From Achromobacter kerstersii (GTDB lineage Bacteria; Pseudomonadota; Gammaproteobacteria; Burkholderiales; Burkholderiaceae_B): a stretch of 64,000 nucleotides of DNA. The notes under the pieces were generated by a model, which was not told the DNA's origin, made no database searches, and saw only the letters and a list, made by a program, of their open reading frames with translations. The stretch lies in assembly GCF_902859595.1 (NCBI RefSeq), contig NZ_CADIJQ010000009.1:62001-126000 (forward strand), read 5' to 3'. How positions within the stretch are numbered: the first letter of the stretch is position 1; each line of letters opens with the position of its first letter. This document shows positions 26,383 to 33,890 of this stretch, piece by piece. The translations under genes and the position numbers were made by a program.

Positions 26383-26610
26383 CTATTGGCAAAGTCGTGT
26401 GGCCACCGTCGTCACGATGGTTCCGTCGGGCAACTCGTAGTTGCCATCCCCGCGCCATGACACCAACTGCCCATCCTGAAGGCAGCAAAAGTAGTGGGGA
26501 TCTGCCGGCTGGTCGGGTTCGGAGCGGCAGTACCGGTTGATGCGGTAAGTCGTCCCGTCCTCTGCGGCCGCCACGACTTCCATGACCCGCTTGGTTTGCG
26601 CATTCATCAT
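26383..26610 (-). CDS. Small hypothetical protein
   Basis: A 75-residue soluble protein (TYRINRYCRSEPDQPADPHY, with three more cysteines in its second half) of unknown family. The start at 26610 is favoured because GGAGG lies five bases upstream; the neighbouring ATG at 26607 is an alternative, and 26622 lies upstream of the ribosome-binding site. It is convergent to the decarboxylase gene. It resembles small conserved proteins common in Burkholderiales, but no function can be given. Confidence 0.6.
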   Translation of the reverse strand: MMNAQTKRVMEVVAAAEDGTTYRINRYCRSEPDQPADPHYFCCLQDGQLVSWRGDGNYELPDGTIVTTVATRLCQ

Positions 26611-26738
26611 GACCGCCTCCATACGATTTGGGTTGTCGCGTTTATTGGGTCACGCATACAAGGAGAGGTCAATACGCGTTGCAGCATGGGAACCGGGGGC
26701 GCATCGGCCCCGTTCCCTGGTCTGGAATGTGCCCGGCG

Positions 26739-27995
26739 CTACCCCGGCCGGCGGGGCGTGATCAGCCGGATCTCGTCGATGGTGCTGGCATAGTTTGCGC
26801 CTGACAGCTGCACCACCGCTACGTCGTTACCGGCGCGCCGGTCGAGCCATTGCGCCTGCGTGCCCGGCGTCTGCTTGCGCAACTGGATGTCGTAGCCAGC
26901 GGCGGCGTTGTCGTAGGGCAGCCGGACGTCAATCCACCCATCGCCCAGCAAACGGTTGACCGTGCGGCGGCTATCACCGATCTTCAGGCCCACGATGCTG
27001 CCCTTGAATGGTGCACGCACGGTAATGGAGGCCACTTGGCCAACCGGGCTGAACAGCAGTTCGATGCCGCGCTCGGGAAGGTCAAGTCGGTAATAGCCCG
27101 AACTGGCCGCGGCCACCGGCTCGCTCTGGGTGCCAAGCGCCGTCTGCACCTGGCTGATCGTATCGCCCAGCCATATCCCCAAGCCGTTGGTGACCAGCGC
27201 ATCCTTGCCTGCCGGCGCGGGCTTGTCGCCGAAACGTTCGCGGTAGGCGGCGGTTTGCAGGGCCAGATTGGCGCGGTCGCGCAGCACGTCGTCGGCCAGC
27301 CAGTTCGACATGAAGTCGCGCACCTGCGGGCTATTGCAATCAAAGCGCTCCGTCGCATTGCGCGCGGCCAGCTGCTGGGCCTTGTTGACATAGGTCTTGT
27401 CGTCGTCGGTCAGCAGCGCGGGGGCTGCGTCCAGCACGAAGCGTTTGCCAGGGTTGTTGCACGCCTCGGCATACAGGTTGAAGAGCGTGCCGTTAGCGTG
27501 GATGCGTGCGAGCGACGTGGCGATGTCATCGCGCAGCAGAACTTGGTCCACGCTTGCCGCACGCTGCTGGGTGCGGGCGTGCATCGCTTTATCGAGCTCA
27601 GCCGCCAGCGCCTGCGCGCGCGGTTCAGAGGGGCCAAGAAGCTTGGCCTGCCACTGTGCGATCGATTGGCCGACATTGACGTGATAGAACCCTGCGGTTT
27701 GCCCGATCTGAAAGACGCAGAGCAGGCCCGCCAACACCGCCAGCACAGTGCGTGGCCACCAGCGCGGCGCTTCACCGTAAGCGCCATCCTGCTTCAGCAT
27801 CTTCACGGCCATGACAAGCCCCGCAATGGCCAGAATCAAGCCCAGCACATTGAAGCTGGAGTCCTGCACCAGCTTGCCATTCACGGTGGTCGTCTGGGAC
27901 GTTCCCAAGAATAACCAGAAGGGCAGCAAGCCCAAGATCATTGCGGCGACCGGACGCCGCAGTCGATGCCATAGGCTGGGTGTGTTCAGACTCAT
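26739..27995 (-). CDS. Multi-domain membrane protein, unknown function
   Basis: A 418-residue protein with three N-terminal hydrophobic segments (VAAMILGLLPFWLFLGTS; VLGLILAIAGLVMAVKML; TVLAVLAGLLCVFQIGQTAG). They are followed by a large polar region containing two cysteines (EACNN and DCNSP) and a C-terminal beta-rich domain (YYRLDLPERGIELLFSPVGQ; GSIVGLKIGDSRRTVNRLLG). The start at 27995 is preceded by GGGAG; an earlier start at 28034 has no support. I do not recognise the family. The C-terminal domain is probably periplasmic, which is an inference. Confidence 0.7.
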   Translation of the reverse strand: MSLNTPSLWHRLRRPVAAMILGLLPFWLFLGTSQTTTVNGKLVQDSSFNVLGLILAIAGLVMAVKMLKQDGAYGEAPRWWPRTVLAVLAGLLCVFQIGQTAGFYHVNVGQSIAQWQAKLLGPSEPRAQALAAELDKAMHARTQQRAASVDQVLLRDDIATSLARIHANGTLFNLYAEACNNPGKRFVLDAAPALLTDDDKTYVNKAQQLAARNATERFDCNSPQVRDFMSNWLADDVLRDRANLALQTAAYRERFGDKPAPAGKDALVTNGLGIWLGDTISQVQTALGTQSEPVAAASSGYYRLDLPERGIELLFSPVGQVASITVRAPFKGSIVGLKIGDSRRTVNRLLGDGWIDVRLPYDNAAAGYDIQLRKQTPGTQAQWLDRRAGNDVAVVQLSGANYASTIDEIRLITPRRPG

Positions 27996-28117
27996 CTTGC
28001 AGGGTCTCCCTGTCTTCGTTGCGAGGACAGGCATTATTAACCAGTTTGGATATGGGGTTTCCTACGATTTGTTCGCGGCCGCGTTGCCGTTTGATGGGCG
28101 CTTTTGTGATGGCGCAG

Positions 28118-29371
28118 TCACAGCAGGAAGAGGGCGGTTCCGGCAACGAGGGTCGGCGCCAATGCCGCCACGAATAGTCCTCCCATACTGATTGCTCCAT
28201 TTTCAAAGCCGCCACGCAGCAGCGCCGCGCCCGCAGGGTTGGGCGCATTGGCAATTACCGTCAACCCGCCGCCGGCCACTGCGCCAGCGACCAACATGTA
28301 TTTGGCGTCGTCGGAAATGCCGCTGATCAACGATCCCAGGTAGGTCAGCGCAGCGTTGTCGGTGATCGCGGTCAGGCCCAGCGCGCCCAGAAACAGCATG
28401 GCGGGCTCCAGGCTGGAGACGAGCGGCTGCAACCACCATTGCTGCATCCCGCCCAGCACCACCAGCCCTGCCAGGAAGAACCCCACTAGCAACGCTTCTT
28501 TGATGATCAGGCGGCTTTGGGACGCCGCATACGCCTGGGTGTAGCCCAGGAAAAACAGGAACAGCCCAAGAAAGATGACGGGATGATGGGCAAAGAAGAC
28601 GATCCCCGCCAAGAACAGAAGGTGGATCGCAATTGCCACTGCCGACACGGGCGCGTTCTGGCGCGCCCCGGCCATCACATCGGCGCTGCGCACGTGCGCT
28701 TTCAGGCAGTACGTGACCACGGTGGCGTTGATCAACACGGCAAGCGCGGCCTTCCATCCGAAATGGGCAAACATGAACGCGCTGTCCCAGCCCCAGGTGG
28801 ACGCCACCATCAGCACAGGCGGGGCGGCATAAGAGGTGAGGGTGCCGCCAATCGAGATGTTGACGAACAGCACGCCCAGCGCGGCATACTTGAGCCGCTC
28901 CGGCATCCCTTGGTGGAATACCTGGGGGCCGAGCATCAGGGCGGCGATCGTCATCGCGGCGGGTTCGGTGATCAAGGAGCCGGCCAGGGGCACCAGGCAA
29001 AGGCTCAGCCAGACCTTGGCGGTTGTCGTGGCGACCGGTATCCAGCGCGCAATAACGTTCACCACGCGCATCACCGCAGTCAACACGGGCAAGGATGCCG
29101 CCACGACCATGACCGCAAAGACAAACAACGGTTCGGTGTAATTGCGGGACTCGGCGTAGGCCAACGCCTGTTCACCCGTGCCCGCAAATGCCATCACGAT
29201 GATCAGCACCGCCGCCCAGAAGCCGAACACAACTTCAACTTCTCCCAATAGATGCCATAACCCGGCGTGGCGCTTGCTGCGGTGCGCCAGGCGTAGAAAC
29301 AGGGATGCGGAAAAAGTGTGTAGCAGCGCAATGGCGAATAGGCCGGCGGACAGCCCGTTGATCAATGTCAT
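28118..29371 (-). CDS. Putative Na+/H+ antiporter (Na_H_antiport_3-like)
   Basis: A 417-residue polytopic membrane protein with about 12 hydrophobic segments. Conserved features are LITEPAAMTIAALMLGPQVF, VNISIGGTLTSYAAPPVLMV and TAITDNAALTYLGSLISG. The charged and Thr/Asn residues within these membrane stretches resemble ion-binding motifs of the Na_H_antiport_3 and CitMHS/ArsB-like ion transporters. The start at 29371 has AGGA about ten bases upstream. It appears to be transcribed on its own, or behind the unknown gene at 29430. The cation specificity has not been shown. Confidence 0.8.
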   Translation of the reverse strand: MTLINGLSAGLFAIALLHTFSASLFLRLAHRSKRHAGLWHLLGEVEVVFGFWAAVLIIVMAFAGTGEQALAYAESRNYTEPLFVFAVMVVAASLPVLTAVMRVVNVIARWIPVATTTAKVWLSLCLVPLAGSLITEPAAMTIAALMLGPQVFHQGMPERLKYAALGVLFVNISIGGTLTSYAAPPVLMVASTWGWDSAFMFAHFGWKAALAVLINATVVTYCLKAHVRSADVMAGARQNAPVSAVAIAIHLLFLAGIVFFAHHPVIFLGLFLFFLGYTQAYAASQSRLIIKEALLVGFFLAGLVVLGGMQQWWLQPLVSSLEPAMLFLGALGLTAITDNAALTYLGSLISGISDDAKYMLVAGAVAGGGLTVIANAPNPAGAALLRGGFENGAISMGGLFVAALAPTLVAGTALFLL

Positions 29372-29429
29372 GTCGAAGATTCCTGCCTGGTGATGAAGGG
29401 TTTTCGGCTGGCTGCGCGCCCGCGCGACG

Positions 29430-30002
29430 TCATGCGCGCACGACGTCGATCCATACCCGTGAACGGACAACGCTTTGCACCAGCTCGAACATGTGGTGCG
29501 GGCGTGCGGCCGGCACCACCACGCGGCTGAGCAGGCGGGTCAGGTCGACGCGCAAGGTGGGGCGCCGGGCGCGCGTTTGCACGCGTGGCCAGGTCTGCGG
29601 CCCGCGCGCCGACGCAGACAGCCGGACGCCGTGCATATCGGGCGCTGAAGGAAGCGAATCACCGGACACGGCGGCCGCGCTGTCCAGGCGCACCAGCGTG
29701 TCTTCTGCCGGCAATACCGCTTCCCGCAGGGCGTCTGTCGTCGAGTAGATATAGACCGCGTGATCTTCATCCCGCTCAGCCGAGGATGGCGGCGCTTCTC
29801 CGCCCTCGGCAAGCCGCCAATCCTGCGTTCCAATCAGCTCCGTCAACGGCGCGGGCGACAGGCCGGCTGATGGCGGGTCCAGCCGCAATACGCTGAACTC
29901 CAGCAATTCCATCAGTTCTATGAACGCAAGCCTGCGTGTCAGGCCGACGCAATCGGTGGCGTTGAACACCGGGTTGGGAACGATTTCGGAACCGTCGCTC
30001 AT
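29430..30002 (-). CDS. Hypothetical protein
   Basis: A 190-residue soluble protein with no recognised domain. It is rich in Ala, Arg and Pro, has one cysteine (TDCVGL) and two short hydrophobic helices near the N-terminus (LTRRLAFIELMELLEFSVL). Codon pattern agrees with the neighbours. The start at 30002 is chosen over an upstream extension that would run through the tctA terminator and gene. The gene follows the tctBA terminator and probably has its own promoter in about 30 bp, or is expressed by read-through. Confidence 0.5.
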   Translation of the reverse strand: MSDGSEIVPNPVFNATDCVGLTRRLAFIELMELLEFSVLRLDPPSAGLSPAPLTELIGTQDWRLAEGGEAPPSSAERDEDHAVYIYSTTDALREAVLPAEDTLVRLDSAAAVSGDSLPSAPDMHGVRLSASARGPQTWPRVQTRARRPTLRVDLTRLLSRVVVPAARPHHMFELVQSVVRSRVWIDVVRA

Positions 30003-30030
30003 AGCGATGACATCTCCCCGCTCAGCATGG

Positions 30031-30070
30031 AAAAAAGCCCGCGGCCGCTCGTGGAGGAGCGGTCGCGGGC
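30031..30070 (-). terminator. Rho-independent terminator of tctBA
   Basis: A 14-bp stem with one mismatch (30057-30070 pairs with 30037-30050) and a six-base loop, followed on the minus strand by six U residues (30036-30031). It lies 12 bp past the tctA stop and points in the tctBA direction. Confidence 0.9.
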
Positions 30071-30081
30071 GCGGACACGAA

Positions 30082-31608
30082 TTACTGCGTTTGGGTTTGC
30101 GCTTGCAGCGCCGCACGGACTTTCCGGCGAGCCTTGACTGTGGAGTAGGCGAGCCAGACGGCCAGCGCAAGAATCGCGTAGATGAAGGCGGCGCTGATCG
30201 GACGGCTGATGAAGATTCCCATATCGCCACGCGACAAGAGCAGCGCGCGCCGGAAGTTCTCTTCAACCATCGGTCCCAGCACGAAGCCCAACAACAACGG
30301 CGCGGGCGAGAATCGCAACTTCAGGAACAGGTAGCCGACGATGCCCAGAATCAACACCAGAACCACGTCGAACAAGCTGTTGTTGGTGCTGTAGACGCCC
30401 ACGCAGACGAAGAACAGCGCCGACGGGAACAGGTACTTGTAGGGCACGCGCAGCAGCTTGGCCCACATGCCGATCAGCGGCAGGTTCAAGACCACGAGCA
30501 GCGCGTTGCCGATCCAGAAGCTGGCGATCAGCCCCCAGAATATGTCGGCATGTTCCGTGACCATTTGCGGGCCGGGCTGGATGCCATGGATGATCAATGC
30601 GCCAAGCATCAGCGCCATCACGGAGTCGCCGGGAATACCCAGGCTCATCGTGGGGATGAAGCTGGTCTGCGCCGCCGAGTTGTTGGCCGACTCGGGACCC
30701 GCCACGCCTTCGATCGCGCCATTGCCAAAGCGGCCCGGCGTCTTCGATACGCGTTTCTCCACGGCGTACGACATGAATGACGCAATGGTCGCGCCCGTGC
30801 CAGGCAGGATGCCAAGCAGCGAACCGATGGCGCTGCCGCGCGCAATCGGTGCAATCGACTTCTTGATGTCGCCGGGTTCGGGCTTGACCGACATGCGCTT
30901 GGAGCCCGTGTTGACCACCGTCGCCTTGCCAATCCGGTTGACGTTGGCAAAGAAGTCCGCCAACCCGAACAGGCCCATGGCCAGCGCAACAAGCTGCACA
31001 CCGTCGCTAAGCTCGATCACACCGAACGCGTAGCGGATCGTACCGGTGTTGACGTCCGTGCCGACCACGCCCAGCAGCAGGCCCAAAAAGACCATCGCCA
31101 CGCCCTTGATCGCCGAGCCCTTGGCCAGGGTGGCGCCCGCAAACAGCCCCAGCATCATCATTGAGAAATACTCGGCGGGACCGAACTTGAAGGCGACCTC
31201 CACAAGAATCGGCGAGAACAGGATCATGATCAGAATCCCAATGCACGCGCCGATGAAAGACGACATCACCAGCATGAACAGCGCCGAACCTGACTTGCCT
31301 TGTTTGGCGAGCGGATTGCCGTCCAGGCAGGTCACCGCGTGAGACGGCGTACCGGGCAGGTTCAACAGAATGCAGGTGATCCCGCCGCCATACTGCGCGC
31401 CATAGTAAATGCCCGCCAGCATCATCAATGCCGCGGTGGGCGTCATGGCGTACGTCAGCGGCAACAGAATGGAAATGGCCGCCAGGACACCCATGCCCGG
31501 CAAGACGCCGATCAGGTTGCCCATGAACACGCCGAAGAACGACCAGCCCAGGTTCTCCCATTGGAAGGCAACGGAAAAACCATGCATTACGTTAGATAGC
31601 AGTTCCAT
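30082..31608 (-). CDS. tctA: Tripartite tricarboxylate transporter large permease (TctA family)
   Basis: A 508-residue inner-membrane permease with about 12 hydrophobic segments. TctA signatures seen are GVLPGMGVLAAISILLPLTY, IYYGAQYGGGITCILLNLPG, and LGILPGTGATIASFMSYAVE with IEGVAGPESANNSA. It imports carboxylates using a cation gradient once a TctC/Bug protein delivers them. It is preceded by tctB at 3 bp and followed by a strong terminator. No tctC is in the operon, so it may serve several of the orphan Bug proteins. Confidence 0.95.
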   Translation of the reverse strand: MELLSNVMHGFSVAFQWENLGWSFFGVFMGNLIGVLPGMGVLAAISILLPLTYAMTPTAALMMLAGIYYGAQYGGGITCILLNLPGTPSHAVTCLDGNPLAKQGKSGSALFMLVMSSFIGACIGILIMILFSPILVEVAFKFGPAEYFSMMMLGLFAGATLAKGSAIKGVAMVFLGLLLGVVGTDVNTGTIRYAFGVIELSDGVQLVALAMGLFGLADFFANVNRIGKATVVNTGSKRMSVKPEPGDIKKSIAPIARGSAIGSLLGILPGTGATIASFMSYAVEKRVSKTPGRFGNGAIEGVAGPESANNSAAQTSFIPTMSLGIPGDSVMALMLGALIIHGIQPGPQMVTEHADIFWGLIASFWIGNALLVVLNLPLIGMWAKLLRVPYKYLFPSALFFVCVGVYSTNNSLFDVVLVLILGIVGYLFLKLRFSPAPLLLGFVLGPMVEENFRRALLLSRGDMGIFISRPISAAFIYAILALAVWLAYSTVKARRKVRAALQAQTQTQ

Positions 31609-31611
31609 GGC

Positions 31612-32103
31612 TCAACCCCAGCGAAACATCGGAAACTGAAGCTGCAAGCCCCAGGAGAAGACAATGGCGCCGAACAGCGTCATGGCGGCGGCCAGCAGCG
31701 CGGCCGAGCGCCACGTGTTGGAGGTATCGCCCATTGCCGAGATGAACACCAGCGCAAAGGTGGCCGGCAGGAATCCCGCAAAATTTCCCACCAGAATGAA
31801 TGCGCCGATGCCCGCCGCAATGCATGCCATGCCGCGCAGGCGTTGCGCGCGCGTGGGTTGCGGAGCGCCGTCTGCGTCGCTTTCCTGGGTCTCCAGCACT
31901 TCGTCCGGGTCAGGGCTCAGCGGAATCAGAAGTCCCAGCGCCACCAGAAAGCCGCCGATCAGCATCGGGAAGTATCCCGGCCCCATGCGAGCCAGTTCAC
32001 CGACGGCGTAGGTGTTCGCCTCCATGATGGTCAATGCCCCACAAAGCGCAATGAGCGCGCCTCCCCATAAATCGCGTTTCACTGTCAGTATCTTGCCGCG
32101 CAT
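31612..32103 (-). CDS. tctB: Tripartite tricarboxylate transporter small permease (TctB family)
   Basis: A 163-residue membrane protein with four hydrophobic segments (LWGGALIALCGALTIM, GYFPMLIGGFLVALGLLIPL, CIAAGIGAFILVGNFAGFLP, SAALLAAAMTLFGAIVFSWG). The RMGPGYFPMLIGG motif is typical of TctB. It is the first gene of tctBA. Its start region faces the two-component operon at 32466, with a 362-bp intergenic region that carries two identical operators. Confidence 0.92.
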   Translation of the reverse strand: MRGKILTVKRDLWGGALIALCGALTIMEANTYAVGELARMGPGYFPMLIGGFLVALGLLIPLSPDPDEVLETQESDADGAPQPTRAQRLRGMACIAAGIGAFILVGNFAGFLPATFALVFISAMGDTSNTWRSAALLAAAMTLFGAIVFSWGLQLQFPMFRWG

Positions 32104-32260
32104 GTTTCCCCTCTCTGGAGTCAGTTTTGTTTTTGGGCCCGCTACAGGCCAACTCGGAAAAGAGCAGGCACTGTAGGGTTGCGCGCTTGCATTCTGCTTT
32201 CATGATTTGGCGTGTGGCGCACCGCTAGGCGCCGCTTCTGGACAGGCATCGCGGTGGCGT

Positions 32261-32276
32261 GTTCAGGAAAGTGAAC
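32261..32276. promoter_or_regulatory. Upstream operator 1 (GTTCA-N6-TGAAC)
   Basis: An inverted repeat GTTCA/TGAAC with a six-base spacer. Its centre is 31 bp (three helical turns) from the second copy at 32292. It is a candidate activator site for the NtrC-type regulator encoded at 33887. Confidence 0.75.
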
Positions 32277-32291
32277 GTGTTCGAATAGCAT

Positions 32292-32307
32292 GTTCACAAA
32301 CGTGAAC
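32292..32307. promoter_or_regulatory. Upstream operator 2 (GTTCA-N6-TGAAC)
   Basis: The second copy, extended to a perfect ATGTTCAC/GTGAACAT palindrome at 32290-32309. It lies about 60 bp upstream of the sigma-54 -24 element, a normal enhancer distance. Confidence 0.8.
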
Positions 32308-32351
32308 ATCGAGCCTTCAAGCGCAAGGCGTCACAGCGCGGCGGGAGCTTG

Positions 32352-32368
32352 TTGGCACGAAAATTGCC
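32352..32368 (+). promoter_or_regulatory. Sigma-54 (-24/-12) promoter of the kinase/NtrC operon
   Basis: TTGGCACG at 32352-32359, then AAAA, then TTGCC at 32364-32368. The invariant GG (32354-32355) and GC (32366-32367) are separated by exactly ten bases. Transcription would start near 32379, about 87 bases ahead of ATG 32466. The encoded regulator is itself a sigma-54 activator, so positive autoregulation is expected. Confidence 0.85.
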
Positions 32369-32465
32369 GGGCCAGGTGCTGTTTTCCAAGCGTTGCATTT
32401 TTCTGCCACAGAGAGGGCCGCGCAGGGCAGGCATAATTCCGTTCTCTTTTGAATTTCTGCCCGAC

Positions 32466-33890
32466 ATGCTCAAACGCCTTGGCCGCCTGCCGTTGACTGT
32501 CAGAATCCCGATGGGCGTAGCAGTCCTCTTCTTCGGGGTGTCGACCGTATTGATTTCGCTGTCGCTGCATGGCTTGTCGCGCCAGTTCGAGCGTCAGGTG
32601 GCGGATCTGGGGCAGGTCTATCTGGACGGGCTTTCCGCGGCGATTCTGCCTGCGGTGCGCGCGGGCAACACCGTGCAAATGTTGGATGTCCTGAATCGCG
32701 CGCTGGACACGCATGTGGGGATTGTCGACCGCACACTCGCGATCATCGGACCTGACAAACGTCCTATCGCTCACGTTGCGCGATATCCGGAAGTCGAAGA
32801 TATTCCGCTGAATGCGCAACTGGCGCTCAACCACAGCGGGACGTATTTGAATGAGATGGCGCAAGGCGTCTGGACGTGGCGCCTGCTGGACGAGTCCCAG
32901 CCATCAATGGGGACCGTCGTCGCCAATCTCGACGTCAGCGATTTCATTTCGCAGCGCCGAACGCTGGCCATCGAACTCGTGCTGGTGGGCCTGGGGGTCA
33001 GCCTGGCTGGCGCGGGCCTGAGCTTTCTGCTGGCGCGCCGGCTCCAGCGGCCCATCATCCAGCTCACGCAGCAGTTGCGTGCGGCGCGGCGGCGCGAACC
33101 GCAGCCCGTCGATATCCCGGCTGGCGCGACGGGCGACACCGAAGTCGCCGACTTGCTCGATGCCTACAACTGGATGGTGCAAAGCGTACAAGAGCGGGAA
33201 GCGTTGGCTCGCCGGCAAGACCGCCTGGAACGGGCCGCGCTGTTGGGCCGGATGTCGGCTGCCCTGGCGCATGAAGTCCGCAATCCGTTGGGCGGCATGC
33301 TCACGGCGCTGCAAACGCTGCGCCAGTTTGGTCACCAGGAGCAGGCCAGGCATGACGCCATTGATTTTGTCGAGCGCGGTGTCGCGGCCCTGCGTTCTGT
33401 GGTGGACGCCAGCCTCAAGACGTTTCGAGCGGATGGGCACTCATCGCCACTGCGTCAGGAAGACATCGACGATGTGCAATTGCTGATTCGTTCCGAAGCC
33501 CGGCGCAAGAACGTCAGCCTGGCGTTCCGAAATGATTGGCCGTCGGCCGAGCTGCCGTTGCCCAGCGTGCCTGTGCGCCAGATATTGCTGAACCTGGTTC
33601 TTAACGCGATTGCTGCATCGCCGTCGGGCGGGGCCGTACACGTCACCAGCGCAAGCCATGGAGAGCGCCTGCAAGTGCAAATACAAGACCAGGGCCACGG
33701 CATGCCGGATGCGGCCATGGCGGTATTGATGCAATCGGGCGAGGACCCCTCCGGGGGAATTGGTCTGGGGATTGTGCGCGATCTGGTCCAAGGCCTGGGC
33801 GGTTCCATTGCCGTGCAAGACGTGCCGGGTCCCGGTACGTTGATTATCGTGAGCTTGCCGTTTGCAGCAGCAGGGAAGAAAGACAAATGA
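32466..33890 (+). CDS. Membrane sensor histidine kinase (NtrB/DctB-like)
   Basis: A 474-residue kinase. It has a transmembrane segment at about 13-33, a periplasmic sensor domain (34-165), a second transmembrane segment (168-190), HAMP (190-245) and a HisKA domain with phospho-accepting His269 in LAHEVRNPLGGM. The HATPase_c domain has NLVLNAIAA, DQGHGMP and GGIGLGIVRDLV boxes. It senses an extracellular signal and phosphorylates the NtrC-type regulator, whose gene overlaps by 4 bp. The start at 32466 is preferred because the longer open frame begins inside the sigma-54 promoter. Divergence from tctBA suggests a carboxylate signal. Confidence 0.9.
   Translation: MLKRLGRLPLTVRIPMGVAVLFFGVSTVLISLSLHGLSRQFERQVADLGQVYLDGLSAAILPAVRAGNTVQMLDVLNRALDTHVGIVDRTLAIIGPDKRPIAHVARYPEVEDIPLNAQLALNHSGTYLNEMAQGVWTWRLLDESQPSMGTVVANLDVSDFISQRRTLAIELVLVGLGVSLAGAGLSFLLARRLQRPIIQLTQQLRAARRREPQPVDIPAGATGDTEVADLLDAYNWMVQSVQEREALARRQDRLERAALLGRMSAALAHEVRNPLGGMLTALQTLRQFGHQEQARHDAIDFVERGVAALRSVVDASLKTFRADGHSSPLRQEDIDDVQLLIRSEARRKNVSLAFRNDWPSAELPLPSVPVRQILLNLVLNAIAASPSGGAVHVTSASHGERLQVQIQDQGHGMPDAAMAVLMQSGEDPSGGIGLGIVRDLVQGLGGSIAVQDVPGPGTLIIVSLPFAAAGKKDK

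Larger units (their letters stand above)
32104..32465. other. Divergent regulatory region between tctBA and the kinase/NtrC operon
   Basis: No gene is seen. The region holds, in order, the tctB leader, two GTTCA-N6-TGAAC operators (32261-32276 and 32292-32307) and a sigma-54 promoter facing right (32352-32368). On the tctB side, no convincing -24/-12 element was found, so tctBA may use another promoter type. Confidence 0.8.

Noticed and set aside
26850..27914. A 354-codon plus-strand ORF opposite the membrane protein at 26739-27995
   Set aside because: No domain features; the opposite strand has hydrophobic segments and a plausible start.
32130..32160. A sigma-54-like GG-N10-GC on the minus strand upstream of tctB
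   Set aside because: GG and GC spacing is met, but the flanking TGGCAC and TTGC consensus is absent.
32349..32465. An N-terminal extension of the sensor kinase from 32349
   Set aside because: Its first codons overlap the sigma-54 promoter, upstream of the expected transcription start.
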